DNA of 42,753 nucleotides from Chlamydiota bacterium (GTDB lineage: Bacteria > Chlamydiota > Chlamydiia > Chlamydiales > 2-12-FULL-49-11): assembly GCA_947478685.1 (NCBI GenBank), contig CANJWO010000011.1, positions 1 through 42,753 of the forward strand. Reading direction: 5' to 3'. The notes under the pieces are model-generated. The model was not told the DNA's origin and searched no databases. It saw only the letters and a program-made list of their open reading frames with translations. Positions within the stretch are counted from its first letter, which is position 1. Every line of letters starts with the position of its first letter. Made by a program: the position numbers and the translations under genes. Below are positions 8,605 to 15,872 of this stretch, piece by piece.

Positions 8605-8680
8605 AAGTATCCTGAAGTTTGAAAAATATTTATCATAATAGTTTCCAAATATCAATAACTGTAATTAATTACATTAATAA

Positions 8681-9574
8681 TTATGCGCAGACGAGAGAGT
8701 CAAGTTTAAGCAGGCCAAGAAAGGCGTAGGTTTGAAATTCATCTTTTCGATTGGGATGATGAATTGACTTCTTCAATAAATAGAGAATTGTAGAGAGGAT
8801 CTTTGCGTAGACCATGAGATTTATAGATTCATGTTCTTCAGGAGATATGGGGCGAGCGATTTCATATCCAGATAGAAGAGCATTTTGAAGGATAGGGTTT
8901 CTATTAGGGATCCCTTTAATGAGATTGGCAAGATCTAGGATAAAGGGTTCATACGATGGCTTGAAATCTAAAAGTCCCGAGATATTGTCATCTAAGAAAA
9001 GGATGTTTTTATGCCATATGTCCCCATGAATGAGGCCTTTTGGAAGATCAGATGGCCACTCTTCCTCTAAAAAGTAGATCTCCTGCTCAAGTCTTTGGAA
9101 TTCTTTGGGAATTTGTCCTTGAATTTCATAGAAAATGCTTGATAGTTGCCAGATAAATGGGATGCTGGAAACAGTATTTGGAAGTGTGCTTGCGCATTTA
9201 TGGAGATTCCCAAGTAAAAAACCGATCGATTCATAATCATCCGAAGTCCAATCGCTTTTAACTTTTCCTGTTAAGTGAGAAGAAATTACGGTTTGCTTAT
9301 TTGAGATTTCTCCGATAGCAACAATATCGGTTAAGGGAAATCCGTGTGAGACAAAAAAATGAGAGATCTCTTGTAAGTATTTAAGATTGTGCTTTTTATC
9401 TTCAAATAGGCTAAGGACAAATGACTTTCTCTCGGTAAAGAGAGAAAATGTCGATGATTCAATTCCCTTAGATATTAATTTTACGTATTTAAAGTCACCA
9501 AGATTGTGAAGCTTCAATAGTTCTGAGAGTTCATCTTTTGATAATCTGAAAGGGGTGTTATTTTTTTGAGTCAT
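8681..9574 (-). CDS. APH-fold small-molecule kinase (homoserine kinase II-like)
   Basis: A 297-residue protein of the aminoglycoside phosphotransferase/choline kinase fold. The catalytic loop is LIHGDIWHKNILF (H183, D185, N190) and the metal-binding aspartate lies in GLLDFKPSYEP (D203). The wording around it (GLIHGD...SGLLDF...DLANLIKG) is closest to type II homoserine kinases and related kinases. A role in threonine synthesis is only suggested; choline, hydroxylysine or fructosamine kinase-like roles are possible. Divergent from the small lipoprotein gene, upstream of the porin gene on the same strand. Confidence 0.72.
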   Translation of the reverse strand: MTQKNNTPFRLSKDELSELLKLHNLGDFKYVKLISKGIESSTFSLFTERKSFVLSLFEDKKHNLKYLQEISHFFVSHGFPLTDIVAIGEISNKQTVISSHLTGKVKSDWTSDDYESIGFLLGNLHKCASTLPNTVSSIPFIWQLSSIFYEIQGQIPKEFQRLEQEIYFLEEEWPSDLPKGLIHGDIWHKNILFLDDNISGLLDFKPSYEPFILDLANLIKGIPNRNPILQNALLSGYEIARPISPEEHESINLMVYAKILSTILYLLKKSIHHPNRKDEFQTYAFLGLLKLDSLVCA

Positions 9575-9676
9575 CTCCTAGTCATAAAGCAATTTTAGTA
9601 AAATTCAAGAAATTTCTACGTTTTTCTATACAAAAATTAGAATAAACGATGGTGTAGAGCTAACAGGGAGATTCCC

Positions 9677-10045
9677 ATGAAAAAAATATTATTTACAATC
9701 TTACTACCTTTAATGGGTTGTGCTGTAAGTCCGCCAGATCAAACACCGGTTCCAGAACCAGAAGCTATGGTTGAAACTCTGCCTGTGGAGACAACAAGTA
9801 ATCCAGCGGCCCTTAGTATCGTACAAGAAAATGGTTCAAGCGTTGCATTAACAGATGGAAATCTTTATCAGATCCATCCCGATGATTGGGCAAAAAGTAG
9901 CGGATGGATTGGGAATGCTGCAGGGATATCTGTTCAAGATACTAAGGATGGCTCACCTTATCCACTTATTCTAACTAATGCTGCAACAGGAACCTCTGTT
10001 CGTGCGACATTAGCTTCGCCAGAAGGTAGTGGTTCGGGGTCATAG
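9677..10045 (+). CDS. Small lipoprotein, first of three tandem paralogues
   Basis: A 122-residue putative lipoprotein with signal peptide MKKILFTILLPLMGC and lipobox cysteine C15. A Pro/Glu-rich linker precedes a roughly 55-residue domain: LTDGNLYQIHPDD, then W, then YPLILTNAATGTSVRA. The same domain occurs in the next two genes. Ribosome-binding site GGGAGA lies 6 nt before the ATG. It begins a three-gene unit divergent from the APH-like kinase. The domain is predicted all-beta; its function is unknown to me. Confidence 0.72.
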   Translation: MKKILFTILLPLMGCAVSPPDQTPVPEPEAMVETLPVETTSNPAALSIVQENGSSVALTDGNLYQIHPDDWAKSSGWIGNAAGISVQDTKDGSPYPLILTNAATGTSVRATLASPEGSGSGS

Positions 10046-10046
10046 A

Positions 10047-10361
10047 ATGAATGCGATTCTCTTTCTTGCACTATTTTTTATGCCGGTAAATGAAGCCTTA
10101 GTACCGGCATATCCCTTTGTTCCAAGGGCTATTAGCATGGTTAGCTTGGATGGAAAAACGGTATTAACAAATGATGGCTCAAATTACAAAGTACATCCTG
10201 AAGATCGAGAAGTGAGCCGAGGATGGACAAAATATAATGGCCCGGTTATCATCAGATATCACAAAAAAAAGGACGAATTTCCCTTCACCATTACTAATAA
10301 ACAGACAGGTGAAGTAGTTCGTGCAGAGGCGATGATATATTATGATAGGACAATTCAGTAG
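10047..10361 (+). CDS. Small secreted protein, second tandem paralogue
   Basis: A 104-residue secreted protein if started at the ATG at 10047 (a GTG at 10029 adds six non-signal residues). The signal peptide MNAILFLALFFMPVNEA is followed by the shared domain: LTNDGSNYKVHPED, W, then FPFTITNKQTGEVVRA. No lipobox. It starts 1 nt after the previous stop and overlaps the next gene by 20 nt, so the three are co-translated. Likely periplasmic or exported; function unknown. Confidence 0.7.
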   Translation: MNAILFLALFFMPVNEALVPAYPFVPRAISMVSLDGKTVLTNDGSNYKVHPEDREVSRGWTKYNGPVIIRYHKKKDEFPFTITNKQTGEVVRAEAMIYYDRTIQ

Positions 10362-10752
10362 CAAGATACTGTTTCTTATTTGTTTACCCTTTTTCATTTT
10401 TGCAGCTGTGCCAACAGATAATCCAACCGAAGCTTCATCTGAAGCTTCCCAGGAAAATGTAAAAGCTCCGTGGTTGATCTTTGCCATCCCAGCCGATGCA
10501 AGCAGTATAACGCTTAGTGACGGAACCACTTATGAAATATCACATCCCCATAGGCAAGTAGTGGCAAGATGGTCAGACGGACGGACCCATCCAGGCGATG
10601 TAATAGTTGTAAATACAAAAAACAACAATATTGATTATCCCATAGATATCTACAATAAGCATACAGGTGAGACAGTTCAAGCAAGGTACCCAAAAACCGT
10701 CGAAGAGCTCCCTTCCGAAGAAGCCCCCTCCGAAGACGACGAATCTGATTAA
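10342..10752 (+). CDS. Small secreted protein, third tandem paralogue
   Basis: A 136-residue protein with a signal peptide (MIGQFSSKILFLICLPFFIF, then AA). The shared domain reads LSDGTTYEISHPH, W, then YPIDIYNKHTGETVQA. The tail is acidic, rich in Glu, Pro, Ser and Asp (EELPSEEAPSEDDESD). Its 5' end overlaps the preceding gene by 20 nt. A strong hairpin follows the stop directly. The acidic tail distinguishes it from its neighbours. Confidence 0.7.
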   Translation: MIGQFSSKILFLICLPFFIFAAVPTDNPTEASSEASQENVKAPWLIFAIPADASSITLSDGTTYEISHPHRQVVARWSDGRTHPGDVIVVNTKNNNIDYPIDIYNKHTGETVQARYPKTVEELPSEEAPSEDDESD

Positions 10753-10784
10753 TATCTTTTATGCAAAATAGCATAAAAGGTATT
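10751..10784 (+). terminator. Hairpin at the end of the small-protein operon
   Basis: A 14-bp stem (10751-10764 with 10771-10784, one G-U pair) with a 6-nt loop begins inside the stop codon of the third paralogue. There is no U-run after it, so it may protect the 3' end or act in both directions rather than be a classic intrinsic terminator. Confidence 0.45.
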
Positions 10785-10795
10785 GAGAACTATTC

Positions 10796-10967
10796 TATAG
10801 TGAATTAAATTTACATTGATAAGTTTACACAGTATGTGCCCTTGGGTTTCATTAAGCATTAGCCGGCGCTGAAGCAGGCCGTGTGTTTTCACACGAGCGA
10901 TGCATGCGAATGGAACCCAAGGGATACAGACGCAGTAAAATTATCAATGCAAATTTAATTCGCTATA
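10796..10967. repeat. Palindromic repeat family B, copy 1
   Basis: 172 bp bounded by TATAG and CTATA. Arms of about 50 nt are inverted repeats: GAATTAAATTTACATTGATAA on the left and GAATTAAATTTGCATTGATAA from the right, continuing into CCCTTGGGTTyC. The centre holds a perfect CGTGTG-TTTT-CACACG hairpin. A second copy in opposite orientation starts at 42606. It carries no coding sequence and looks like a non-autonomous miniature element. Confidence 0.8.
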
Positions 10968-11010
10968 TATACCGAGAGTGATTCAAAAATGGGGAATTTT
11001 CGAGCTTGGC
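10967..11010. repeat. Half copy of palindromic repeat family A
   Basis: ATACCGAGAGTGATTCAAAA continuing to AATTTTCGAGC matches the left arm of the family A copies at 5456 and 40476. The right arm is absent. It abuts the end of the family B element and lies just beyond the 3' end of the transglutaminase-like gene. Confidence 0.5.
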
Positions 11011-11031
11011 GTAACATGAGCAAAAGAGATG

Positions 11032-12570
11032 CTAGAGAAGGTGGGTAGGGACGCTCCTGCGGAGGTCTTTTTCTAGGGAGAGGATCAGTTTGGGGTTGTG
11101 GTCATGTTTTTTCATGATGAGTTTGCAGAAATTGAGGTGCTTAATTGAATCGGCATAGGACCAGCGCTGAAGGGAGAGGGCTGAGAGGTAGTATTCAACG
11201 GTTGGGTTAGTTGGGTCGAGGGCGTGATAGCGTTTTAAGGCTTCGATTGCTTCTTTGTTGCGGCCTAATTGGAGCCATGTGACAGCAAGGTGAAAGACCC
11301 CTTCTCGGAATTTTGGATAGATGGATAGAGTTTTTTGGATGAGCGCCTGCTTTTCTAGAATCGATTCTCTTGTTTCGTTAACCTCTTCAAAGACAGCTTT
11401 AATTCCAACGATGTTGACATTGCCTAGTAGATAATCTTCGGCGATTGTGTCTTGATAGAGAGATTCGGCAACCGGATGAGTTTTCATTTTCTGCAGAAGG
11501 GCTTTGCCCTCTTTTAGATTGCCGCTGAGGAGGTGGTTGTAGGCGGTAAACATTGTAAGAATTGGGTAGTCCGGGAGAAAGTGGGCAGCTTTCTGATAGA
11601 AGGAGAGAGCCAGTTTATAATCGCAATGATGCCATGCTGTTGCAGCAGCATTCATGAAGTTCAAACCGACTACATTTTTGATTTGGTGTCTTTTTAAGGT
11701 TTTGTTGTTGATACCTAAATATTGCTCTGTCGGGATATTAAGTCCACGTGCTGTTGTCTCAATGTTGATTTCGGTTCCATCTTTTTGATAGGAGAGGTAG
11801 ATGTGACCTGGCGGTGTAATGATTTCGAGAGGCAATCCAATTCTTTGTGAAAGAGTAAGATAGAGAATTGAAACGCCCAAACAGACACCATGCCTGCTAT
11901 CAAGAACAGAGGGGAGAAACGTGTAGAGATCGACATCTTCTGTCCACATGGAATGGGGCGGGAAGCGGTATCGCATCTCATGAAAAATAAAGCTGCTGAT
12001 TGCATCTAGAGCTTGTAACTCGGTATAATTTTTTGGCAATCTTGCTAAAATTTGTATGGCCATCATGTCTAGATAGGCTTCGTACGATCTCACTTTTAGA
12101 GGATCTTCTTTTCCAAATTGAAAGAGAAAAATTGTCCTTGCAAGATCGACATCATCACTTGGCATCGCAATGATCTCATCGGTACTCCAATTATTAAAGC
12201 CTTTCAGCTGTCTGTTTTTTAAGTGGCTAGTAAGGAGCTCAATTGTCTCTAATTCCTTTTCGCTTAATAAGACAGAATCTTCATAGGATTCCCTTGTAAC
12301 AAGGGCAATGATAGGTTTTATATCAAATGCAAACCCCTGCATTTTTCTCGGTTCGACAACTATATTTCTATGTAAATTAATCAGCCCCCAAGCCTTTTGG
12401 TAGGCTTTTTCGCCTGCTGGAGTCTCCGGATACAAATTATAAAAAGCAAACAGCTCACTAAGTGACGCTGGATCTAGACTGTTATAAAGGACATCGACCT
12501 TCTCCGAATAGTCACTCGCTATCAAAGGGGTAACTAGAAAAAAAATAGCTGTCAGAAATCTAACAATCAT
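11032..12570 (-). CDS. Secreted transglutaminase-like protein with TPR repeats
   Basis: A 512-residue protein with a signal peptide (residues 1-18, cleavage near LIAS). The central domain resembles the SirB1/transglutaminase-like family: a candidate catalytic cysteine C230 in DSRHGVCLGVSILYL, H256 in PPGHIYLSY and an acidic residue E271 in INIETT. The C-terminal half contains tetratricopeptide-like helices (ALSFYQKAAHFLPDYP; AIEALKRYHALDPTNP). It lies 27 nt after malQ on the same strand and is probably the last gene of the T3SS-malQ run. It may process or scaffold proteins in the periplasm; substrate unknown. Its 3' end is C-rich. Confidence 0.72.
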   Translation of the reverse strand: MIVRFLTAIFFLVTPLIASDYSEKVDVLYNSLDPASLSELFAFYNLYPETPAGEKAYQKAWGLINLHRNIVVEPRKMQGFAFDIKPIIALVTRESYEDSVLLSEKELETIELLTSHLKNRQLKGFNNWSTDEIIAMPSDDVDLARTIFLFQFGKEDPLKVRSYEAYLDMMAIQILARLPKNYTELQALDAISSFIFHEMRYRFPPHSMWTEDVDLYTFLPSVLDSRHGVCLGVSILYLTLSQRIGLPLEIITPPGHIYLSYQKDGTEINIETTARGLNIPTEQYLGINNKTLKRHQIKNVVGLNFMNAAATAWHHCDYKLALSFYQKAAHFLPDYPILTMFTAYNHLLSGNLKEGKALLQKMKTHPVAESLYQDTIAEDYLLGNVNIVGIKAVFEEVNETRESILEKQALIQKTLSIYPKFREGVFHLAVTWLQLGRNKEAIEALKRYHALDPTNPTVEYYLSALSLQRWSYADSIKHLNFCKLIMKKHDHNPKLILSLEKDLRRSVPTHLL

Positions 12571-12597
12571 CCCACTAAGATATCATGAATGTCAATT

Positions 12598-14166
12598 CTA
12601 AGAAAGGAGGGACTTCATCATTTCGGTGAGTTTGGTGTTGGCGGTGAGGTCTTCAAGGAGGGGGAGGTAGCGGTGGCACCAGTTGGTGGGAACGCATGTG
12701 CCGGGGATATTGATGCGCTCATCGCGGGGATCGGGGGCGACGAGAGTGGGATCGAGGGCAAGATATTCACCGAGGAGGTTGATGTGAAAGAGGGAGGCTG
12801 TGTGATGGCTGTCATGGAGAATGCGGAGTCTAGTGACTGGTTCGAGGGTTTCGGTATATGTGAGGTTTGTATCTTTGCAAAGCTCTCTTGCATCTTCTGG
12901 GAAGAGGTTCCACCACTCGGCTAAAGTCTCTGTATCGTGGGTAGATAGGGTTGTGAGGCTGAATGGGGCATAATCTTTATAGGCGATAAACGACTTGTCA
13001 GATTCGTAGTGTCTCTCCCATCTGGGAATTTTGGTTCCTGGAATGGCGAGGTTAAAGAGTGATTTGCGGATGTAATCGATAAAAAGGCCGAGGTCCTCGC
13101 CGATTGGAAACATGTTTGTGAAGGAGAGGAGTTTTGTAAGGAGGTTTTCCCCTTGAGCAAGAGCTTCATTTTGGTCAGGGGGGATAAATGAGCCTTCGGT
13201 CGCTCTAGCCCCTTGTTTAATGGCCCAGATCCGATAAAAACCGATGATGTGATCGATTCTGAAGATGTCGTAGAATTCAGAGGCGATGTTCAGTCGTATC
13301 TTCCACCAATGAAAATCATTTTCTTTAACTACATCCCAACGGTAAGTCGGAAATCCCCAGCTCTGGCCTTGAGGTGTAAACATATCGGGAGGCGCACCTG
13401 CTGTGAAATCAAGATTAAAATCTTCGCGGTAGAGCCACACATCGAGGCTGTCAGGACTGATTAAAATAGGGATATCTCCTTTTAGAAAGATCCCTTTTTG
13501 ATTAGCATAGGTTTTAGCCCATTTTAGCTGTCTGAAGGCAAAGTACTGAATGAGGAAGTAAAATTCCATGGAGGGAAGTTCTTTTTCATAAAGCTCACTT
13601 AAGAGAGATTTGGAGGGCTGCTGTAGCGGTTCCGGCCAGCAGTCCCATGCTTTATTGTCGTAACGCTCTTTCAATACTTTAAAAAGGGCGTACGATTTTA
13701 ACCACTCCGTGGTGTCTACAAAAGCTCTGTATGAGAGATCATCTTTTAATGAGGTAAAATGATCCTTAAAATATTTTTTTAGAAAAGTGATTTTAAGGGA
13801 GAGTACTTTGTTATAGGCGACTGAAGTAAGTTTATCGAGAGGCCCAAACTGTTCCAAATCTTTTTCTGTTACAAATGGTAAGGTGTGAAGTGAGATAAAA
13901 ATTGGATTGAGGGCAAAAGCTGAGAGGGCGTTGTATGGGCTTGAATCAAGACCTGTATCATTTAAGGGGAGTAGCTGGATAATTGAAAAACCAATCTCAT
14001 GACACCAATCAATAAGAGGGATGAGATCTAAAAATTCTCCAATACCAGAGCTCTGTTTTGTCCTTAAGGAAAAAAGGGGAGTGTTAATTCCATGGTGGTG
14101 CTTAATTCCAATTGTGTCCCAACCTCTTTTTGCAGGAGAACTTTCAATATTTTTATTTAAATCCAA
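12598..14166 (-). CDS. malQ: 4-alpha-glucanotransferase (amylomaltase)
   Basis: Transfers alpha-1,4-glucan segments in glycogen/maltodextrin metabolism; GH77 family. Seen: SSGIGEFLDLIPLIDWC, NDTGLDSSPYNALSAFALNP, KGDIPILISPDSLDVW, FDIFRIDHIIGFYRIW with the nucleophile aspartate, EDLG, and STHDTETLAEWW. I place the start at TTG 14166 because AAGGA sits 7 nt upstream; this gives 522 residues, about the usual chlamydial length, and a 14-nt overlap with the chaperone gene. The frame is open to another TTG at 14265, but no ribosome-binding site is seen there. The C-terminal codons are very C-rich. Position after the T3SS chaperone matches Chlamydia. Confidence 0.93.
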   Translation of the reverse strand: MDLNKNIESSPAKRGWDTIGIKHHHGINTPLFSLRTKQSSGIGEFLDLIPLIDWCHEIGFSIIQLLPLNDTGLDSSPYNALSAFALNPIFISLHTLPFVTEKDLEQFGPLDKLTSVAYNKVLSLKITFLKKYFKDHFTSLKDDLSYRAFVDTTEWLKSYALFKVLKERYDNKAWDCWPEPLQQPSKSLLSELYEKELPSMEFYFLIQYFAFRQLKWAKTYANQKGIFLKGDIPILISPDSLDVWLYREDFNLDFTAGAPPDMFTPQGQSWGFPTYRWDVVKENDFHWWKIRLNIASEFYDIFRIDHIIGFYRIWAIKQGARATEGSFIPPDQNEALAQGENLLTKLLSFTNMFPIGEDLGLFIDYIRKSLFNLAIPGTKIPRWERHYESDKSFIAYKDYAPFSLTTLSTHDTETLAEWWNLFPEDARELCKDTNLTYTETLEPVTRLRILHDSHHTASLFHINLLGEYLALDPTLVAPDPRDERINIPGTCVPTNWCHRYLPLLEDLTANTKLTEMMKSLLS

Positions 14167-14614
14167 AAATAGATCCTTTTTTTTCGGTTCCTTCCGGAAT
14201 TTCTCCACTATCTGGTGAAGATCTTCCTGCTTCAATGGCAGCAAGCCATTTTGAGGATCTCTCAATAAATTGCATCAGATGCGCGTAGAGGATGTCTCTT
14301 GAAATTGAATGTGTATAGAGATTTTGACATAAGACTAGGGTGTTTTGCCTTTCTAGGTAAGAGAGAACACCCTCTTTTTCTTCGGCAAGAAAATTGGCTT
14401 TTAGAGCATCTCTTAAAATATTCTCACGAAACTTTCCGGGGGGAAGCTCAATCACTTTTGCCATAAGGAGGATTATTTCTCCAGGTGGATCGAGTTCTAT
14501 CTGAATCTTTAGAATTTGGTTAACTTCTATGCAACATGATTGATTCAGATCTACTTTAAGATCTTCTCCAATAAATTCGCCGAGCTCATGAATGAGGTCA
14601 TGAAAATTAATCAT
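14153..14614 (-). CDS. Type III secretion chaperone (Scc1/SycE-like, class for CopN)
   Basis: A 153-residue acidic cytosolic protein with the CesT/SycE-like pattern: an N-terminal amphipathic helix (FHDLIHELGEFIGEDL), a beta strand (CCIEVNQILKIQIELD) and hydrophobic strands before a helical end. It sits directly after copN with a 4-nt ATGA overlap and before malQ, the position of Scc1 (CT088) in Chlamydia, which with Scc4 binds CopN. Identification is mainly from context and length; sequence motifs for these chaperones are weak. Confidence 0.8.
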   Translation of the reverse strand: MINFHDLIHELGEFIGEDLKVDLNQSCCIEVNQILKIQIELDPPGEIILLMAKVIELPPGKFRENILRDALKANFLAEEKEGVLSYLERQNTLVLCQNLYTHSISRDILYAHLMQFIERSSKWLAAIEAGRSSPDSGEIPEGTEKKGSIFGFK

Positions 14615-15831
14615 TCGATTGTATCCTCTTTATTCCAACCTGTTTTTTTCTTTTCATCTTCCTCATCATCCTCTTCTAGGGCATCGTCGAGTTCACTGAT
14701 TGTGTCAATAAGAACCATTAAGAGATCTTGTCTATGTTTATCCGATTTAAAAAGTCTAGGAGAGACACCCCTCATCGCATCCCTAAATTGTGTATAGATA
14801 ATGATTTGAGCTAGAACCTCTTCAGAAAGTCCAAGCATAGCTCCAAATCTTAAAATCTTTTCAGGTGAAGGATATCTCTCAGAGATGAGTTGTACAAAAA
14901 TTTTGGCGATGAGATCAAAGGTAAGTCTTTTAGGAAGGGAGAGATTTTCCCGTTCAAACTGACCTGCAATTAAATTCATCCGCTGAAAAAAGAAGCGATA
15001 TACACCTAAAATTGCTTGCATCGATCTTATTTCAGTAAATAGGCGCTGCAATTCACCGGGAGAAATAGAGGGCCCTTTTGATTTGAGATCGCTTCCAAGT
15101 GAGTGGAGCATAAATTGGAGTACGGTTTTCATTTTATCGAAGGTAAAAGCTTCAGAGAGTTCTTCAAAGAGCGTTAGAGGCTCTCTTGGATTCCCTGTAA
15201 TATCTCTATAGAGATCTCTAAGCGTGCCCGCTGTTCCAAGTCCCTGTTTTGAGAACTCCTTGGCCTCATTATTGATATTGCGCCCAGCTTTTACTTCTCT
15301 ACCAAACTGCTCATTTAGTATCTCTCTAGCTTTTCTCATATTCATCCCAATTTTGGTATTGGGATCTGTAGTTTGTGCAAGAAATTCAAAGGCCTCGTCT
15401 GCGAGGTAATGATCGGGGTAAGAGAGGAGAATTTTTTCTAAAATTTGTTCCGGAGAATCTCCTTCTAAAATTGCTTTTTTAAGTCCAAGAAGGGCCCTTT
15501 TTTGCATCTCTTGGTTTCTATTCTGAAATTCTTGAGCCGTTTCGCTAACGGCATCAACCTGAACTATTTCCGGATTTGATTCCTCTGTTTGAGAGGAATT
15601 TTTGGATTCATGTTTCTTAAGCCTTTGATCAAGAGTCTCAGCCTTCCTTAACTGAACAAATGGATTGAATAGAGCATTTTCAGTCATTTCTGTAGAATGA
15701 TCTTCCGCCTCGCTCTGTATCAGTGCTAAGCCTTCTACTTGCCCCTGTGCTTTAGCTCTTTGGATCTGTGCCTGTTTGGCCGCCGCAGAGGAGGTCCCTT
15801 CGATACGGCTGACAGGATCGTGAGATGACAT
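14611..15831 (-). CDS. copN: Type III secretion gatekeeper CopN/SctW
   Basis: A 406-residue homologue of YopN/LcrE/CopN, the plug that controls the switch from translocator to effector secretion and is itself exported. The first 60 residues are Ser/Ala/Gln-rich and disordered, as expected for a T3 signal and chaperone-binding site. Then come the helical HrpJ/YopN repeats (DPNTKIGMNMRKAREILNEQ; LGTAGTLRDLYRDITGNPRE; FFFQRMNLIAGQFERENL). The C-terminus is highly charged (DDALEEDDEEDEKKK). In C. trachomatis CopN also binds tubulin; whether this one does cannot be told. Located between sctV and its chaperone. Confidence 0.88.
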   Translation of the reverse strand: MSSHDPVSRIEGTSSAAAKQAQIQRAKAQGQVEGLALIQSEAEDHSTEMTENALFNPFVQLRKAETLDQRLKKHESKNSSQTEESNPEIVQVDAVSETAQEFQNRNQEMQKRALLGLKKAILEGDSPEQILEKILLSYPDHYLADEAFEFLAQTTDPNTKIGMNMRKAREILNEQFGREVKAGRNINNEAKEFSKQGLGTAGTLRDLYRDITGNPREPLTLFEELSEAFTFDKMKTVLQFMLHSLGSDLKSKGPSISPGELQRLFTEIRSMQAILGVYRFFFQRMNLIAGQFERENLSLPKRLTFDLIAKIFVQLISERYPSPEKILRFGAMLGLSEEVLAQIIIYTQFRDAMRGVSPRLFKSDKHRQDLLMVLIDTISELDDALEEDDEEDEKKKTGWNKEDTIE

Positions 15832-15872
15832 TCTAATGGCCCTTTTCTTTTAGCATCATAAGTTAGGAGAAT

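Noticed and set aside
10796-10967. CRISPR or tRNA-like interpretation of the palindromic repeats
   Set aside because: Each copy is one inverted repeat, not spaced direct repeats, and no cloverleaf forms.
12589-12924. A 111-codon plus-strand frame opposite the 3' end of malQ
   Set aside because: Arises from the C-rich tail of malQ; the Gly/Val/Glu translation is a composition artefact.
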